Below are positions 1-8,781 of a stretch of DNA of 43,207 nucleotides, one piece after another. The translations under genes and the position numbers were made by a program. The notes beneath the pieces were generated by a model. The model was not told the origin of the DNA and ran no database searches. It saw only the letters and a list, made by a program, of their open reading frames with translations. This stretch comes from Peptococcaceae bacterium CEB3 (lineage in GTDB: Bacteria; Bacillota; Desulfitobacteriia; Desulfitobacteriales; Desulfitobacteriaceae). Each line of letters opens with the position of its first letter. Position 1 is the stretch's first letter. The stretch lies in NCBI GenBank assembly GCA_001029295.1, contig LDXJ01000033.1:1-43207 (forward strand). Reading direction: 5' to 3'.

Positions 1-811
1 CCTTTGCTTTCAGGGGGTAGCTAAAGCTGCTCTCCGGCAGATAACTCAGATAAGTGCAGTAAATCTTCCTGGTGAACTCATCCCCCACATTCGGGATGGT
101 GAGGTTTTCGCGCCCCGCCTTGAAATAATAGAGGAGGTCCGCGATTTGGCCGAGTTTCAAGGGGTAGACCGGGTAGACCGAATAAGGTGTCCAGTGTTTT
201 TGGGAGATCAGTGCGGCCAGCGGCAGCTGGGGCCCGAACTTTCCCTCCAGTTGGCCTAAAAATTCATCGACCACATCATCGACGTGGACAAGGTTCAGCG
301 TGACCCCCGGGTCACTGATCGTAATGGGGAGATCGTTGGCAATATTATGGCAGAACGTGGCAACAAAACTATTGTAGTTGGGCAGACACCATTTGCCGAA
401 GACACTCGGGAGCCGGTAGACAAAGACGGGAGCCCCCGTGTCCGTAGCATACCCGAGCACCGAAGCCTCGGCGCCCCGCTTGCTCCTCCCGTAAGGATGG
501 TCCAGCTCCGCTTCTGTGGAGGAGGAAAGAAGGAGCGGAGTTTTCCGACCCGCCCCTCGGAGACAGGCCACCAGTTCTTCCGTCAGTTGCCGGTTCCCCG
601 CGTCATACTCCTCGGCGTCCTGCGAACAGTCCACCCCGGCCAGGTGAAAAACGAAATCAGCGGCCTCTGCCATCTCCCGCAGTTCTTCCCTCGTATTCCC
701 CACATCGAACCTGAGGATCTCCACATGTTCAAGGGCAGCCAAAGCCCCTCGCAGGTTTCTGCCAATAAAACCTTCTGCCCCCGTCACCAATACACTCTTG
801 ATAGCAATCAC
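1..811 (-). CDS. CapF/WbjC-like UDP-sugar reductase (NAD-dependent epimerase/dehydratase), 3' end cut by window edge
   Basis: The minus strand reads open from a GTG at 811 to the window edge, about 270 codons with no stop. The product starts with a Rossmann motif (VLVTGAEGFIGRNL) and has an SDR-type YGRSK catalytic segment. It also has FGKWCLPNYNS and TYLSYLPESSFSYPL, both strongly reminiscent of CapF of Staphylococcus aureus, the bifunctional reductase/epimerase that makes UDP-N-acetyl-L-fucosamine precursors for capsule. The C-terminal cupin half of CapF would lie outside the window. An in-frame TAG lies upstream of the GTG, and AAGGG precedes it as a weak ribosome site. It probably acts in the cytoplasm in surface polysaccharide synthesis; the exact sugar is inferred. 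Confidence 0.85.
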   Translation of the reverse strand, partial: MIAIKSVLVTGAEGFIGRNLRGALAALEHVEILRFDVGNTREELREMAEAADFVFHLAGVDCSQDAEEYDAGNRQLTEELVACLRGAGRKTPLLLSSSTEAELDHPYGRSKRGAEASVLGYATDTGAPVFVYRLPSVFGKWCLPNYNSFVATFCHNIANDLPITISDPGVTLNLVHVDDVVDEFLGQLEGKFGPQLPLAALISQKHWTPYSVYPVYPLKLGQIADLLYYFKAGRENLTIPNVGDEFTRKIYCTYLSYLPESSFSYPLKAK

Positions 812-1843
812 CCAACCCTTCTTCAGACAAGAACCCTTTTCTGTCTAAGCCGGCGGCGATTATGGCAAGCCGATTTGGCGTCCCGCGTCTCCCACGATTA
901 GACGGCCCGCGTCTGCCGCGGTTAGACGGCCCATGTTGGTTAGACCGCCTGTGTCTGTCACGGTGAGACGGCTCCCTCGTGCCCGCCGCTTGACTTCTTC
1001 CTTAATATTAACAGACAGCGGCGACATGAAACTGGAGCTTGCCATCCACATTGGCCTCCACAAAGGTCCCCCGCCCGGACATACACTTCCCTGTTCTATG
1101 TTCCGCTGTCTGAGACCCCCATTAGTAAACCGTTCTCTGCGTATCTATGTAGTAAAGGGATGGGTGTGCGAATCGCGCGTCATCCGGCGCATGCTTGCCG
1201 TCGCCGAGATCGGTGGCGCGCGGACGGTATATTTGCCGCACCATTCTGCCAAAAAACACGGCTCTTACCTTACTCTGAGACCGTTTAGGACTTTATTCCT
1301 ACTGAATAGTACCATTCGTCGTCCGCAGGGAAAATCCTTCCACTAAGTCACAAAATTTGTCTTATTTAATCGAACAGGCTCCCGTTCACCGTGTTTAGGT
1401 GCATTTCTTCAAAAAGCGGGCTAAATAGTCCCATTGAAGATCTGTGGACATAGTGTCGCGATCCTTTCAAGAGGCCGACCGTTTTCGCCTTAGCAGGCAG
1501 GTTCGAGTGATCTGCTCTTGGCATAGAAGTTCTCTACTCAGCTGAAAAATCCTGCTTTGGACTCCAAACGCCTGTGATTGATGAAACCGGCCGAAATTGC
1601 AAGTCTGAGTCGCCACCTAAGACGGAACAAATGGTATACACAAGCTTCCGCCCCCTTTTCCGGCATACGAAAAGCCCGCTGCGAGGAGGAGCCAAGGCGA
1701 GCATGCAGTACGCGTGATGTGGTATAACCACCCACAAGATAAAGGTTCTCAGCCATCAGAGTTAGCATGCTTCATTGGGACAGAAGTTGCTATCTTCTTG
1801 CAACTGTGAAGTAACCATCATAGCGTTGTCTTCAGCTATGTGG
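812..1843. other. Long gene-poor stretch, decayed DNA
   Basis: About 1 kb with no reading frame on either strand that has both a ribosome site and recognisable family similarity. It holds the 24-bp minisatellite at 880-969 and, at 1715-1728, the phrase ATGTGGTATAA that recurs at the antisense RNA promoter near 1838-1849. A minus-strand GGGTGGTTATACCAC stretch near 1722-1736 resembles a T-box core by eye, but specifier and antiterminator could not be completed. I see nothing else supportable. Confidence 0.5.
880..969. repeat. Minisatellite of about 24-bp units
   Basis: Four consecutive units can be read: 880-903, 904-927, 928-945 (6 bp shorter) and 946-969. Each ends in a variant of GGTTAGAC and contains variants of CCCGCGTCT. 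Read on the minus strand the units give an imperfect 8-residue repeat (for example GRLTAADA, GRLIVGDA). No ribosome site or family match supports translation. Confidence 0.7.
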
Positions 1844-1849
1844 TATAAT
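1841..1849 (+). promoter_or_regulatory. Extended -10 promoter of candidate antisense RNA
   Basis: TGGTATAAT is a perfect -10 hexamer (1844-1849) preceded by the extended -10 TGn. No good -35 box is visible at 17 bp, which is tolerated for extended -10 promoters. The same nine bases occur on the opposite strand upstream of the toxin gene (2117-2125). Confidence 0.55.
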
Positions 1850-1855
1850 AGACCT

Positions 1856-1988
1856 GTCAAAGGCATAATAAATACCGGGACGCGGCAAACATCCCGGTAG
1901 CACAACTCACAGCCGTCAATGGGCGGCCTAACAGGGGTATCGAAAGCAAAAGTAGCTCTCGCTTGCTGGGCGGGCTACTTTTGCTTAT
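1856..1988 (+). ncRNA. Candidate antisense RNA (type I antitoxin) converging on the holin-like toxin mRNA
   Basis: A transcript from the promoter at 1841-1849 would begin near 1856. It would fold a GC-rich hairpin (arms 1874-1880 and 1892-1898) and end at the perfect hairpin 1945-1985. It would be complementary to the last codons and 3' untranslated region of the toxin mRNA. That layout matches the txpA/RatA type of system in Bacillus, where the RNAs overlap at their 3' ends. The boundaries are inferred from promoter and terminator only. Confidence 0.5.
1945..1985. terminator. Bidirectional terminator shared by toxin and antisense RNA
   Basis: Perfect 12-bp inverted repeat AGCAAAAGTAGC (1945-1956) / GCTACTTTTGCT (1974-1985). 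On the minus strand it overlaps the last codons of the toxin gene. Confidence 0.75.
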
Positions 1989-2055
1989 GTCTGAGTATCA
2001 GCACAACCAAGGTTGCAAACGCAATCATTAGTGAAAGTGATTGATACACCGTCAA
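1975..2055 (-). CDS. Holin-like toxin, type I toxin-antitoxin (Hol-Tox family)
   Basis: A 26-residue peptide starting at TTG 2055. It has the family core SLSLMIAFATLVVLIL, a single membrane helix, followed by a short basic tail ending HKQK. The ribosome site AAAGGGGGTG lies 7 bases before the TTG and is almost perfect, which decides the start. An extended -10 promoter (2117-2125) lies upstream. Such peptides insert in the membrane and are toxic when their antisense RNA is lost. A converging candidate RNA (1856-1988) and a shared terminator are present here. The family assignment is from memory of the conserved core; toxicity is inferred. Confidence 0.75.
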   Translation of the reverse strand: MTVYQSLSLMIAFATLVVLILRHKQK

Positions 2056-2116
2056 GGCCTCACCCCCTTTCAGGGGATTGGTCGCCCACCCAGGCCCTAT
2101 TGAGTTGTACAGATTC

Positions 2117-2125
2117 ATTATACCA
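2117..2125 (-). promoter_or_regulatory. Extended -10 promoter of holin-like toxin gene
   Basis: The minus strand reads TGGTATAAT here, about 60 bp upstream of the toxin start codon. The -35 region is weak. Confidence 0.5.
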
Positions 2126-2260
2126 TGAACCCAGGACACGGTTTACGGGTTTAGTCCGTGCCTTTAGAACCCTCAAGAATATGGGATATTTCGCACCGCA
2201 AAGGCTGCAAAGTGTAGATACACGATGATTTGGGGAGGGAACTGGACTTGGCATAAATCC

Positions 2261-2704
2261 TTAGTATCTTGGCAACTGGCTTTGCTCAATGTAATATTTC
2301 TCTAACCCGCTCTCTTTCATCCGATTATTTCGTTCAATCCACCGCTCTCTCAGCTTGCCTTCAAATTGCTTGTCGCACGGAAACTCATTACATTCGAAGC
2401 AGAACTCGATGTTACGCTCTTTGCCGCAGGTTTTTGCATGACAATCCAACGGACATTTGACGTTATCACTTCTGCATCCTCCACAAGATCCTTGGGCAAA
2501 GTGGTTAAGAATCTGAGCAAATTTGGAATATCCTTCAAAAGTCGGGTCGTTTATTGCTTTCATTCTCGCCAGTCTTTCATAACCGTTTAATAGCTCGGAT
2601 AATTTGGAACTTAAGCTTCTTATCTCGCCATTTTCATAATCTGCACATCTCGAACAATCCAACCCACAAACGGATAATTTATTAAGGACTTCATTATTTC
2701 CCAC
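2261..2704 (-). CDS. DUF3795-like cysteine-rich protein
   Basis: 147 residues if translation starts at the GTG at 2704, chosen because AGAGGGGGA lies 6 bases upstream; the open frame extends to 2761. The N-terminal SVCGLDCSRCADYENG and internal CGGCRS, KCPLDCHAKTC and CFECNEFPCD give about a dozen cysteines in paired motifs. This is typical of DUF3795 proteins of anaerobes, which probably bind a metal or an Fe-S cluster. The biochemical role of the family is not established. It stands alone, with no operon partner. Confidence 0.65.
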   Translation of the reverse strand: MGNNEVLNKLSVCGLDCSRCADYENGEIRSLSSKLSELLNGYERLARMKAINDPTFEGYSKFAQILNHFAQGSCGGCRSDNVKCPLDCHAKTCGKERNIEFCFECNEFPCDKQFEGKLRERWIERNNRMKESGLEKYYIEQSQLPRY

Positions 2705-2913
2705 TTTTAATCCCCCTCTAAAAAGAATACCCTGACAACCAAAACATAACCCATAACCCAATATTACCTTCTTATCTTCCTTTTATCACATCGACCATAC
2801 TACGTCTAGGCTGACAAAATAATCCCCTTATGTCTTCTCTAAACTGTTCATTAGTCACATTGGGTTCATGCGTTCCATCACCTTTAACCGCATCCCGGTG
2901 TCCGGGGGGATCG

Positions 2914-4185
2914 TCAGATTGATGGTTGTTCCGGCTGCCGCCGTGGTTGGGCTGACCTGCGGAATCCTGCTAAATCTAACACTGTCTCATAGAGGACATT
3001 CGCTCCTTCCGCGCAGTCCTTCGGTGAACTCCATTCTGCCGGATTGTGGCTGATTCCATCTTCGGAACGGACAAAAACCATCCCAATTGGCCAAAGATGG
3101 GCAAACTGCATACCATCATGCCCCGCTCCACTGACAAGAGTGAATTCCGTCAGCCCACGTTTTCGAAAGGCTTTGCGGATTACAGCCTGTACATGTTCAG
3201 AACAGGCGGCAGGACGGATCCGTTGCAAAATCTCGAGTTGGCATTGAATAGCCCGCTCTTTACAGATTAATTCTGTCTGACAACGAATAGCTTCTTCCAC
3301 CCGCTGTAGGACAACTGCCTCTGTAGCACGTAAATCCAAAGTAAACTCAACCCGCCCAGGAATAATGTTGATTCCTCCAGGAAATACCTGAACTTGGCCT
3401 ACGGTTCCAACCGTCGTTTCTGTGCGAGAAGCTTCCCGTTCAATCATCTGAATAATTCGCGCCGCTGCAACCAAAGCATCCTTGCGCATGTTCATCGGTG
3501 TCGCCCCGGCGTGCCCCGCTTCACCTTCCAGACTGAACTTCAGCCAGACAATGCCAAACATGCCGCTGACAATGCCAACCGGGAGATTCTTCTTTTCCAA
3601 AACCTTTCCTTGCTCAATGTGCACCTCAACATAGGCCTTAATCGATTCTTTAGGCCGCCTGGCCTTACTAATAGCCGCTGGATCAAGGCCCGCCTGTCCC
3701 ATAGCCTGAGCGATGGATAGACCCCCATCATCCTTATGTTCCAGATCTTCCTGCGTCAAAGTGCCTGCCATGGCACGACTTCCCACCATACCGAAACTAA
3801 ACCGTGCTCCCTCCTCGTCTCTCAATACGACCACTTCAATAGGGTTTTCGGTTCTTATCGTCTGTTCTTCCATCGTCTGTAAGACTTCCAGAGCTGAAAG
3901 TACCCCTAACGGGCCGTCAAAATTTCCCCCATTGTAGACAGAATCAATATGGGAACCGATTAAGACTACTGGGGCCAAGGTGTTCAACCCTTCTCTTCGC
4001 CCGATCAGGTTGCCGACCGCATCGCTACGGACCGTCAAACCTGCCTCTTCCATATAAGTGCGCAGCAGTTCCAGGGCAGCTTTCTCCTCCTGTGTGAACG
4101 AAAGACGAGTCATCCCACCTTCCGACGTCCTCCCAATCCGGCTGACAACCATTAAGCGGCTCCAAAGTCTTTCCTCATTAATCAA
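2914..4185 (-). CDS. M20-family amidohydrolase (N-carbamoyl-L-amino acid hydrolase / allantoate amidohydrolase-like)
   Basis: Start taken at TTG 4185, giving MINEERLW as in relatives; the open frame continues to 4353 but those 56 residues look non-coding. Metal-binding motifs are in family order: GSHIDSVYNGGNFDG (His and bridging Asp), LRDEEGARF (catalytic Glu pair), VEVHIEQG (His) and a late DGISHNPAEW (His). The length of about 423 residues is close to the usual 410, with a slightly extended tail. Expected reaction: hydrolysis of N-carbamoyl amino acids or allantoate, releasing ammonia and CO2, with two divalent metals in the cytoplasm. Substrate cannot be decided from sequence. No purine or hydantoin genes are adjacent. 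Confidence 0.85.
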   Translation of the reverse strand: MINEERLWSRLMVVSRIGRTSEGGMTRLSFTQEEKAALELLRTYMEEAGLTVRSDAVGNLIGRREGLNTLAPVVLIGSHIDSVYNGGNFDGPLGVLSALEVLQTMEEQTIRTENPIEVVVLRDEEGARFSFGMVGSRAMAGTLTQEDLEHKDDGGLSIAQAMGQAGLDPAAISKARRPKESIKAYVEVHIEQGKVLEKKNLPVGIVSGMFGIVWLKFSLEGEAGHAGATPMNMRKDALVAAARIIQMIEREASRTETTVGTVGQVQVFPGGINIIPGRVEFTLDLRATEAVVLQRVEEAIRCQTELICKERAIQCQLEILQRIRPAACSEHVQAVIRKAFRKRGLTEFTLVSGAGHDGMQFAHLWPIGMVFVRSEDGISHNPAEWSSPKDCAEGANVLYETVLDLAGFRRSAQPRRQPEQPSI

Positions 4186-4432
4186 AACCCTCGCCTCTTT
4201 TCTTGTAAAAGGCCGCCTCCGTATGGAATCGCCTCTAGGAATAAATGTTCCATCGTTCCAGGCCTGGCACAATATGATAAGATATTCGCTGTCTCTTTCC
4301 CCAGTCCTTCCGGAGCATCGTACTTTACGTCGACATCGTCGCAAGTATTTCATGCGAAATACGGGGAATCACTTCGCCTCGTTAGATAGTTCCACAGCTC
4401 TAAAAACTAGAATATGCAGCCTGGCTTCGGTG

Positions 4433-4597
4433 TTACGAGCACACAAAAAAGTCAAGGCTGGTTAATTTGGTGCTGAAATCGTCCCGTTCCAACCATCCCT
4501 GTTTGATCATAAGGTCGACACCATCTTTCGCAAACTAGCCGGGTTCTGCCCCGAAACGGCAGAAAGAATGAATTAGGGCTGCCGCAAACTCCGGTTT
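4433..4597 (-). pseudogene. Remnant of a DUF3231-like protein
   Basis: Immediately downstream of gerC the minus strand reads KPEFAAALIHSF, then a TAG, then FAKDGVDLMIKQGWLERDD. The latter resembles the typical end of DUF3231 proteins of spore formers (FAEDG.NIMIKNGWLE.PP, from memory). There is no start codon with a ribosome site and the frame is interrupted by the stop, so it is called a relic. The similarity is judged by eye only. Confidence 0.35.
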
Positions 4598-5815
4598 CTA
4601 GGGCTCCGGTGCTATTTCAGAAGCACCCCTTCCGATATTCATGATCTTACTACGAACTGTTACATCAATTTCTGCCTGGCGATACCTCTCCCTCCAGTTC
4701 GGTTTGATTTCTTCCCAAGCCACAGGGTCTTTGCGGTGCAGTGCCTCGGAAAAACCCAGGAAATCAGCCCCGAGAGCCTGTGACTTATCTATCGTCTTCT
4801 TTACCAGCATGGCGATAGCACTGGAAATCTTCGGCTCCAACTCCTTAATCTTGCTGCTGGTAAGGGATAACCCCCCGCTGTCATATATCTGTCCCCCGAC
4901 CTTGATTTCCAAGTCATACCTAAGTCTGTCCCCCAGATAATTAGGGGTAACACAAGGGTCGGACTTATTTATGACAAAAAATCTTTGACTTCCTTGATCG
5001 TCAAACGGTACCACGATTTGGGCGTTCCTGACTTTGTGAGTCGCCAACAAATAGCCGGTCGTTTCCCCTTTATCCAACCACCCGGCCAAATTCCCCGCTC
5101 TAAACACCGCCATATGTTGGATCAAAATCGATTGCGCAGGACTACTTCTAATACCGGGCCTTTTCTCAACCGGTTGGTAGGTTTCTATTTCCGGCAAGAC
5201 GGCGTCCCTATCGGAACTGAGCAACCACCCTAAAAGCTGCGTAATTGAAACTTCTTCAGCGTTACCCAGTGGTTCAATCGTGTTCATCGCAGTCTCTCCA
5301 ATCTCGACGGAGAGGCTCTGGGCTGCTTCTGCCTCGGCTTTGAGAATATTATATGCTTCCCCATTGGTGATCAAAACAAGGCTGCGAGGGCGTGCATTGT
5401 CGAAACGCTCTCTGATTTCGAGTATCTCTTTCAGGCTTGTGGCAGCCGCCCTTTTCCCTATCACCACGGCTTTTTCCTGTCCAAAAAAGAGCGTCTTGGG
5501 AATCCGTTTACCAAAATCATTGACCGCGTCGCGGATAGAGATACCTGTCCCCTTCCATACTATTTCGGGAGAGGCTGCTTGATTGGACCCATTCCCTCCG
5601 GGTCCCGAAGTGCTCAGATGGGGCTGAAGAATAACCGCCGAGACCTGCCACTTGCTAATACCATTGTCCGAGATTTTGTCAAACCCGATTAGTTTTACCA
5701 CTGCTAATTGTTCGATACTTCGTGAGTCCCAACACCCGCCGACGAGAATCAACGACACCATAGACAAAAATATCACCACTCGCTTTCCCTTGCGTCTTAA
5801 ACCGAGTTTTTTCAT
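4598..5815 (-). CDS. gerC: Spore germination protein GerC family (Ger(x)C), lipoprotein
   Basis: 405 residues. The basic N-terminus is followed by a hydrophobic segment and a lipobox ending LVGGC, so the mature protein should be lipid-anchored at Cys28 outside the inner membrane of the spore. CWDSRSIEQLAVVKLIGFDK is the hallmark start of the mature GerC family. The length is normal. The start codon overlaps the gerB stop by 4 bp (ATGA), indicating translational coupling. GerC is the C subunit of nutrient germinant receptors together with the GerA and GerB proteins encoded just upstream. The germinant is unknown. Confidence 0.93.
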   Translation of the reverse strand: MKKLGLRRKGKRVVIFLSMVSLILVGGCWDSRSIEQLAVVKLIGFDKISDNGISKWQVSAVILQPHLSTSGPGGNGSNQAASPEIVWKGTGISIRDAVNDFGKRIPKTLFFGQEKAVVIGKRAAATSLKEILEIRERFDNARPRSLVLITNGEAYNILKAEAEAAQSLSVEIGETAMNTIEPLGNAEEVSITQLLGWLLSSDRDAVLPEIETYQPVEKRPGIRSSPAQSILIQHMAVFRAGNLAGWLDKGETTGYLLATHKVRNAQIVVPFDDQGSQRFFVINKSDPCVTPNYLGDRLRYDLEIKVGGQIYDSGGLSLTSSKIKELEPKISSAIAMLVKKTIDKSQALGADFLGFSEALHRKDPVAWEEIKPNWRERYRQAEIDVTVRSKIMNIGRGASEIAPEP

Positions 5816-6909
5816 ACTGGCCCCGCTTTCTTACACAAGAGGGCTACCAGAAACAAGAGCGACGGTATCACAATTTCCAATGTTAAGCCGAAGGGTGCCA
5901 AAAAGCCAATGGTCCATTTCTCCAGGTCAACAATGTTAGTGAAAAACAGCAAAGAACCAAGGATTTCTATAATCGCGAGGAAAAACTGAACCCTTTTCAA
6001 AGATTTAAACTCAAAAATTCGAACCGTAACCGTTAAGGCCATGTAAGAAAACAGGGCTATCTTCAAGAAGATCAGTTCCAGCCACGTAATAACTAAGAGG
6101 CTCTCCACCCGCTGGATGTAGTTTTGAAACTCAACATAAGTACTTAAAGACCAGAAAGGGAACAGGCGGCTTTTTGTGACAGCGGCACCAAAAACCATAA
6201 TGGTAGACGCTGTTTCCCAAACGATAAACAACGCAACCAAAACCATGGTAAAACTTGCCTTGGACCACAGCTGTCTAGGCTTGTTAACCACCGGAAGAAA
6301 TAAAACCACGAACCCGATTTCCCCAAACCAGTAGGCCGGAACAATAGACCCCCGCACAATCGGACTGAATCCCCCATCAAATAAAGGAAGGAGATTATCG
6401 GGATGCATGTCCGGAATGCTTAACAGGAGGATAAATACACTGAATCCAAGGAAAAGAGGTAAGACAAACTGAGCCGCCCTGGCTATCACTTCAATCCTTT
6501 TCGTAGCTGCGTAAGAACCCAGAACAACGGCCATTAGGATTAATGCGAGTCTCGGAGTGTTCGGCAGCATTGTTATGTTGATGAAATCTGTGTATTCACG
6601 GATAATGACGACCGTACCGGAAACCAGGTAAAAAAGATAAGCTATCCCAATGGCCTTGCCCAACATCTTTCCCAGGATTACTTCCGAATACTGTGGAAGC
6701 GCCATGCCAGGAAAACGCTGGCTAAGCTTAAGGGCAATGGCAAAAGAGCCCAAACCAGCAATGAGTGGAATGAGCAGCGGAACAAGCCAGGCCGAACGTC
6801 CCGCTTCCTTCGTTAGTACCTGGGGCACAAAAAGGACAATCGTTGCTACGACAATAATAAAAAAGAGGTAAACATATTGTCTATCGGATATGACCTCTTG
6901 CTCACTCAC
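5812..6909 (-). CDS. gerB: Spore germination permease GerB family
   Basis: 365 residues with about ten hydrophobic segments spread over the whole length, matching the GerAB/YndE endospore germination permeases of the amino acid-polyamine-organocation superfamily. The start MSEQEVISDRQYVYLFFIIV and GKAIGIAYLFYLVSG are characteristic. In characterised receptors the B subunit holds the germinant-binding site. It overlaps gerA upstream and gerC downstream by 4 bp each, so the three proteins are made as one coupled unit, probably in the forespore. Confidence 0.93.
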   Translation of the reverse strand: MSEQEVISDRQYVYLFFIIVVATIVLFVPQVLTKEAGRSAWLVPLLIPLIAGLGSFAIALKLSQRFPGMALPQYSEVILGKMLGKAIGIAYLFYLVSGTVVIIREYTDFINITMLPNTPRLALILMAVVLGSYAATKRIEVIARAAQFVLPLFLGFSVFILLLSIPDMHPDNLLPLFDGGFSPIVRGSIVPAYWFGEIGFVVLFLPVVNKPRQLWSKASFTMVLVALFIVWETASTIMVFGAAVTKSRLFPFWSLSTYVEFQNYIQRVESLLVITWLELIFLKIALFSYMALTVTVRIFEFKSLKRVQFFLAIIEILGSLLFFTNIVDLEKWTIGFLAPFGLTLEIVIPSLLFLVALLCKKAGPV

Positions 6910-8504
6910 TTCTTGTCTTCCTTTTGCGGTTTTTGCGGGCCTTGGTCAGGATCTTGCCGGGAAGGTTCCTTGGCACCGAATAATCTCGGACGCTGATCCA
7001 TCGCCCACCAAGGAAACCTTACCATAGTGTCTTTCAGATCACCCGGACTGACAGGGGCTATAGGTGATAGATAAGGAACACCGAAAGAGCGGAGATCACA
7101 GAGGTGGAAAAGGATTAGCATCAGTCCCCAAACGATGCCAACAAAACCTAAGGTCCCCCCTAAAATGATTAACACGAAGCGCAAAAGGCGCAGGGCGGTT
7201 CCGGCGGAATAATTCGGGATCGCGAATGAGGCTATGGCGGTCATCGCGACCACGACCACAGGTTCCGGTCCGACCAATCCGGCGTTAACGGCGGCTTCAC
7301 CAATCACGAGACCTCCCACAATACTTACGGCTTGTCCAACTGTTTTTGGCAGTCTCACCCCTGCTTCCCGCAGCAATTCAAAAACAAGTTCCAAGCCAAG
7401 TACTTCGACGAAGATTGGAAAAGGCAAGTTCTGGCGGGCGACGGAGATGACTGCAAGTAAACGGTCCGGTATCAGCTCTTGATGAAATGACCAAATCGCC
7501 ACGACTACACCGGGAAGCCAAATTGTCAGGTTAAGCGCGATGTATCTTATGACTCGAATGAAGGAAGCGAAAAAGAACTCATTATAATAGTCTTCGCTGG
7601 CCTGAAGCATCATGACGAAAGTAGTTGGCGCAAGAAGAGTCATTGGATCGTTATCCACAAAAATAGCAACCCTACCCTCCATAAGAGAACCTGCTACCTT
7701 ATCCGGCCGTTCGGTGTATTGAATGAGCGGAAACAAGCTGAATTTCTCGTCGGAGATCATTTCCTGGATATAAGAACTACCCAGTATCGCGTCTACATTG
7801 ATCTTCTGTAAACGTGATCGGACCTCCTCCACAAGTTTGTCGTCCACAATTCCCTTAACGTAACTTACCGCAACTTTTGTCTTGGTGACTGCTCCCACTT
7901 GGAGAATTTCTGCTTTCAGCCTGCTCGATTTGATTCTCCGCCTAACTAAACTCAGATTTGTTCCTAAGTCTTCGACAAATCCGTCCCGAGGCCCGCGGAT
8001 CGCCGGTTCCGTTTCCGGTTCACCCACCGCCCTGCCCTTGCTTTCCCCGGCCATGGCAATAACAGCGGTGTCACTGCCCTGAATGATCAGCGCGATATTG
8101 CCATTGAGTATAAAATTGACCGTCTCAATGAGGTCTGATGTAGTCTGCGTCTCTGTTACAGAAAGCAGCCGCTCGTTTAATACCTGGTGAAAGTTTCTCT
8201 GCACATTATTTGACGCAGGAAACGAAGACGGTAAGCCAAGCATAAGGTTTCTTAATACATTGTCATTGACCAAGCTTTCATCAACCAGGTTGGCAACATG
8301 AACAACACACGCGCTAATGGGCGGCTCGGCATTGACCTGGAATTCGCGGAATTTTATATCCGCGCATAGGTCGAAGACTTGGCGCAAGTCCTCTAAATTG
8401 TGCGCCAAATTTGCGGATAGGCGATGCGTTTCTTGTGGCTGCTCCAAAGCCTTGGTCACATTCTTTTGTTGTTTTGAAGCTGTTGGCTTTGGTGCCCGGA
8501 ACAT
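6906..8504 (-). CDS. gerA: Spore germination protein GerA family
   Basis: 532 residues. There is a hydrophilic N-terminal domain of about 290 residues, then a membrane domain. EDYYNEFFFASFIRVIRYIA, LPFPIFVEVLGLELVFELLR and GLVIGEAAVNAGLVGPEPVV are conserved GerA-family segments. AGAGGTG four bases before the ATG is a good ribosome site. It is the first gene of a gerA-gerB-gerC operon. In known receptors the A subunit oligomerises and forms an ion channel in the spore inner membrane. The proline-rich, charged C-terminus is typical. I found no convincing sigma-G promoter in the short upstream region. Confidence 0.95.
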   Translation of the reverse strand: MFRAPKPTASKQQKNVTKALEQPQETHRLSANLAHNLEDLRQVFDLCADIKFREFQVNAEPPISACVVHVANLVDESLVNDNVLRNLMLGLPSSFPASNNVQRNFHQVLNERLLSVTETQTTSDLIETVNFILNGNIALIIQGSDTAVIAMAGESKGRAVGEPETEPAIRGPRDGFVEDLGTNLSLVRRRIKSSRLKAEILQVGAVTKTKVAVSYVKGIVDDKLVEEVRSRLQKINVDAILGSSYIQEMISDEKFSLFPLIQYTERPDKVAGSLMEGRVAIFVDNDPMTLLAPTTFVMMLQASEDYYNEFFFASFIRVIRYIALNLTIWLPGVVVAIWSFHQELIPDRLLAVISVARQNLPFPIFVEVLGLELVFELLREAGVRLPKTVGQAVSIVGGLVIGEAAVNAGLVGPEPVVVVAMTAIASFAIPNYSAGTALRLLRFVLIILGGTLGFVGIVWGLMLILFHLCDLRSFGVPYLSPIAPVSPGDLKDTMVRFPWWAMDQRPRLFGAKEPSRQDPDQGPQKPQKEDKK

Positions 8505-8781
8505 GGTTCACCTCTGGCAGACGGTAATTTACCTTAGCATTCCACAACAAAGAAATTATATGAGTGCCTCAAATCTAATTTAGTTTAAACCAGCATACGG
8601 CTGGGAGAGTGTTGTAAAAGTCATCGTAGTATTCTTGGGAATGCCACAATATGGAACTTATGACTTCGTGCCCGGTCAAATACGAATCATTTTGGGGTCC
8701 GGCATCCCTTTCCCGGGGACCAGTCCTTGTTCCTTGCCTCAATTCCCCGCATTGGGGCAATTGGGGCAGACGTCTACTATG

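Noticed and set aside
284-901. Plus-strand open frame of 205 codons
   Set aside because: It is the antisense shadow of the capF-like gene, which has clear family motifs.
933-1346. Plus-strand open frame of 137 codons
   Set aside because: No ribosome site, no family similarity, and it runs over the minisatellite.
1495-1520. tRNA T-arm-like GGTTCGAGT
   Set aside because: No acceptor stem, anticodon arm or CCA-compatible end could be built around it.
1640-1745. T-box-like leader on the minus strand (GGGTGGTTATACCAC, then a weak stem and TTTT)
   Set aside because: No specifier loop, no downstream synthetase or amino-acid gene, and the stem is poor; the match may come from the GTGG..CCAC palindrome alone.
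4186-4353. N-terminal extension of the M20 hydrolase
   Set aside because: The 56 codons do not resemble the family, and a TTG start with family-like MINEERLW lies at 4185.
8505-8600. Sigma-G promoter for the germination operon (CATATAA)
   Set aside because: One mismatch in the -10 and no -35 at the right distance.
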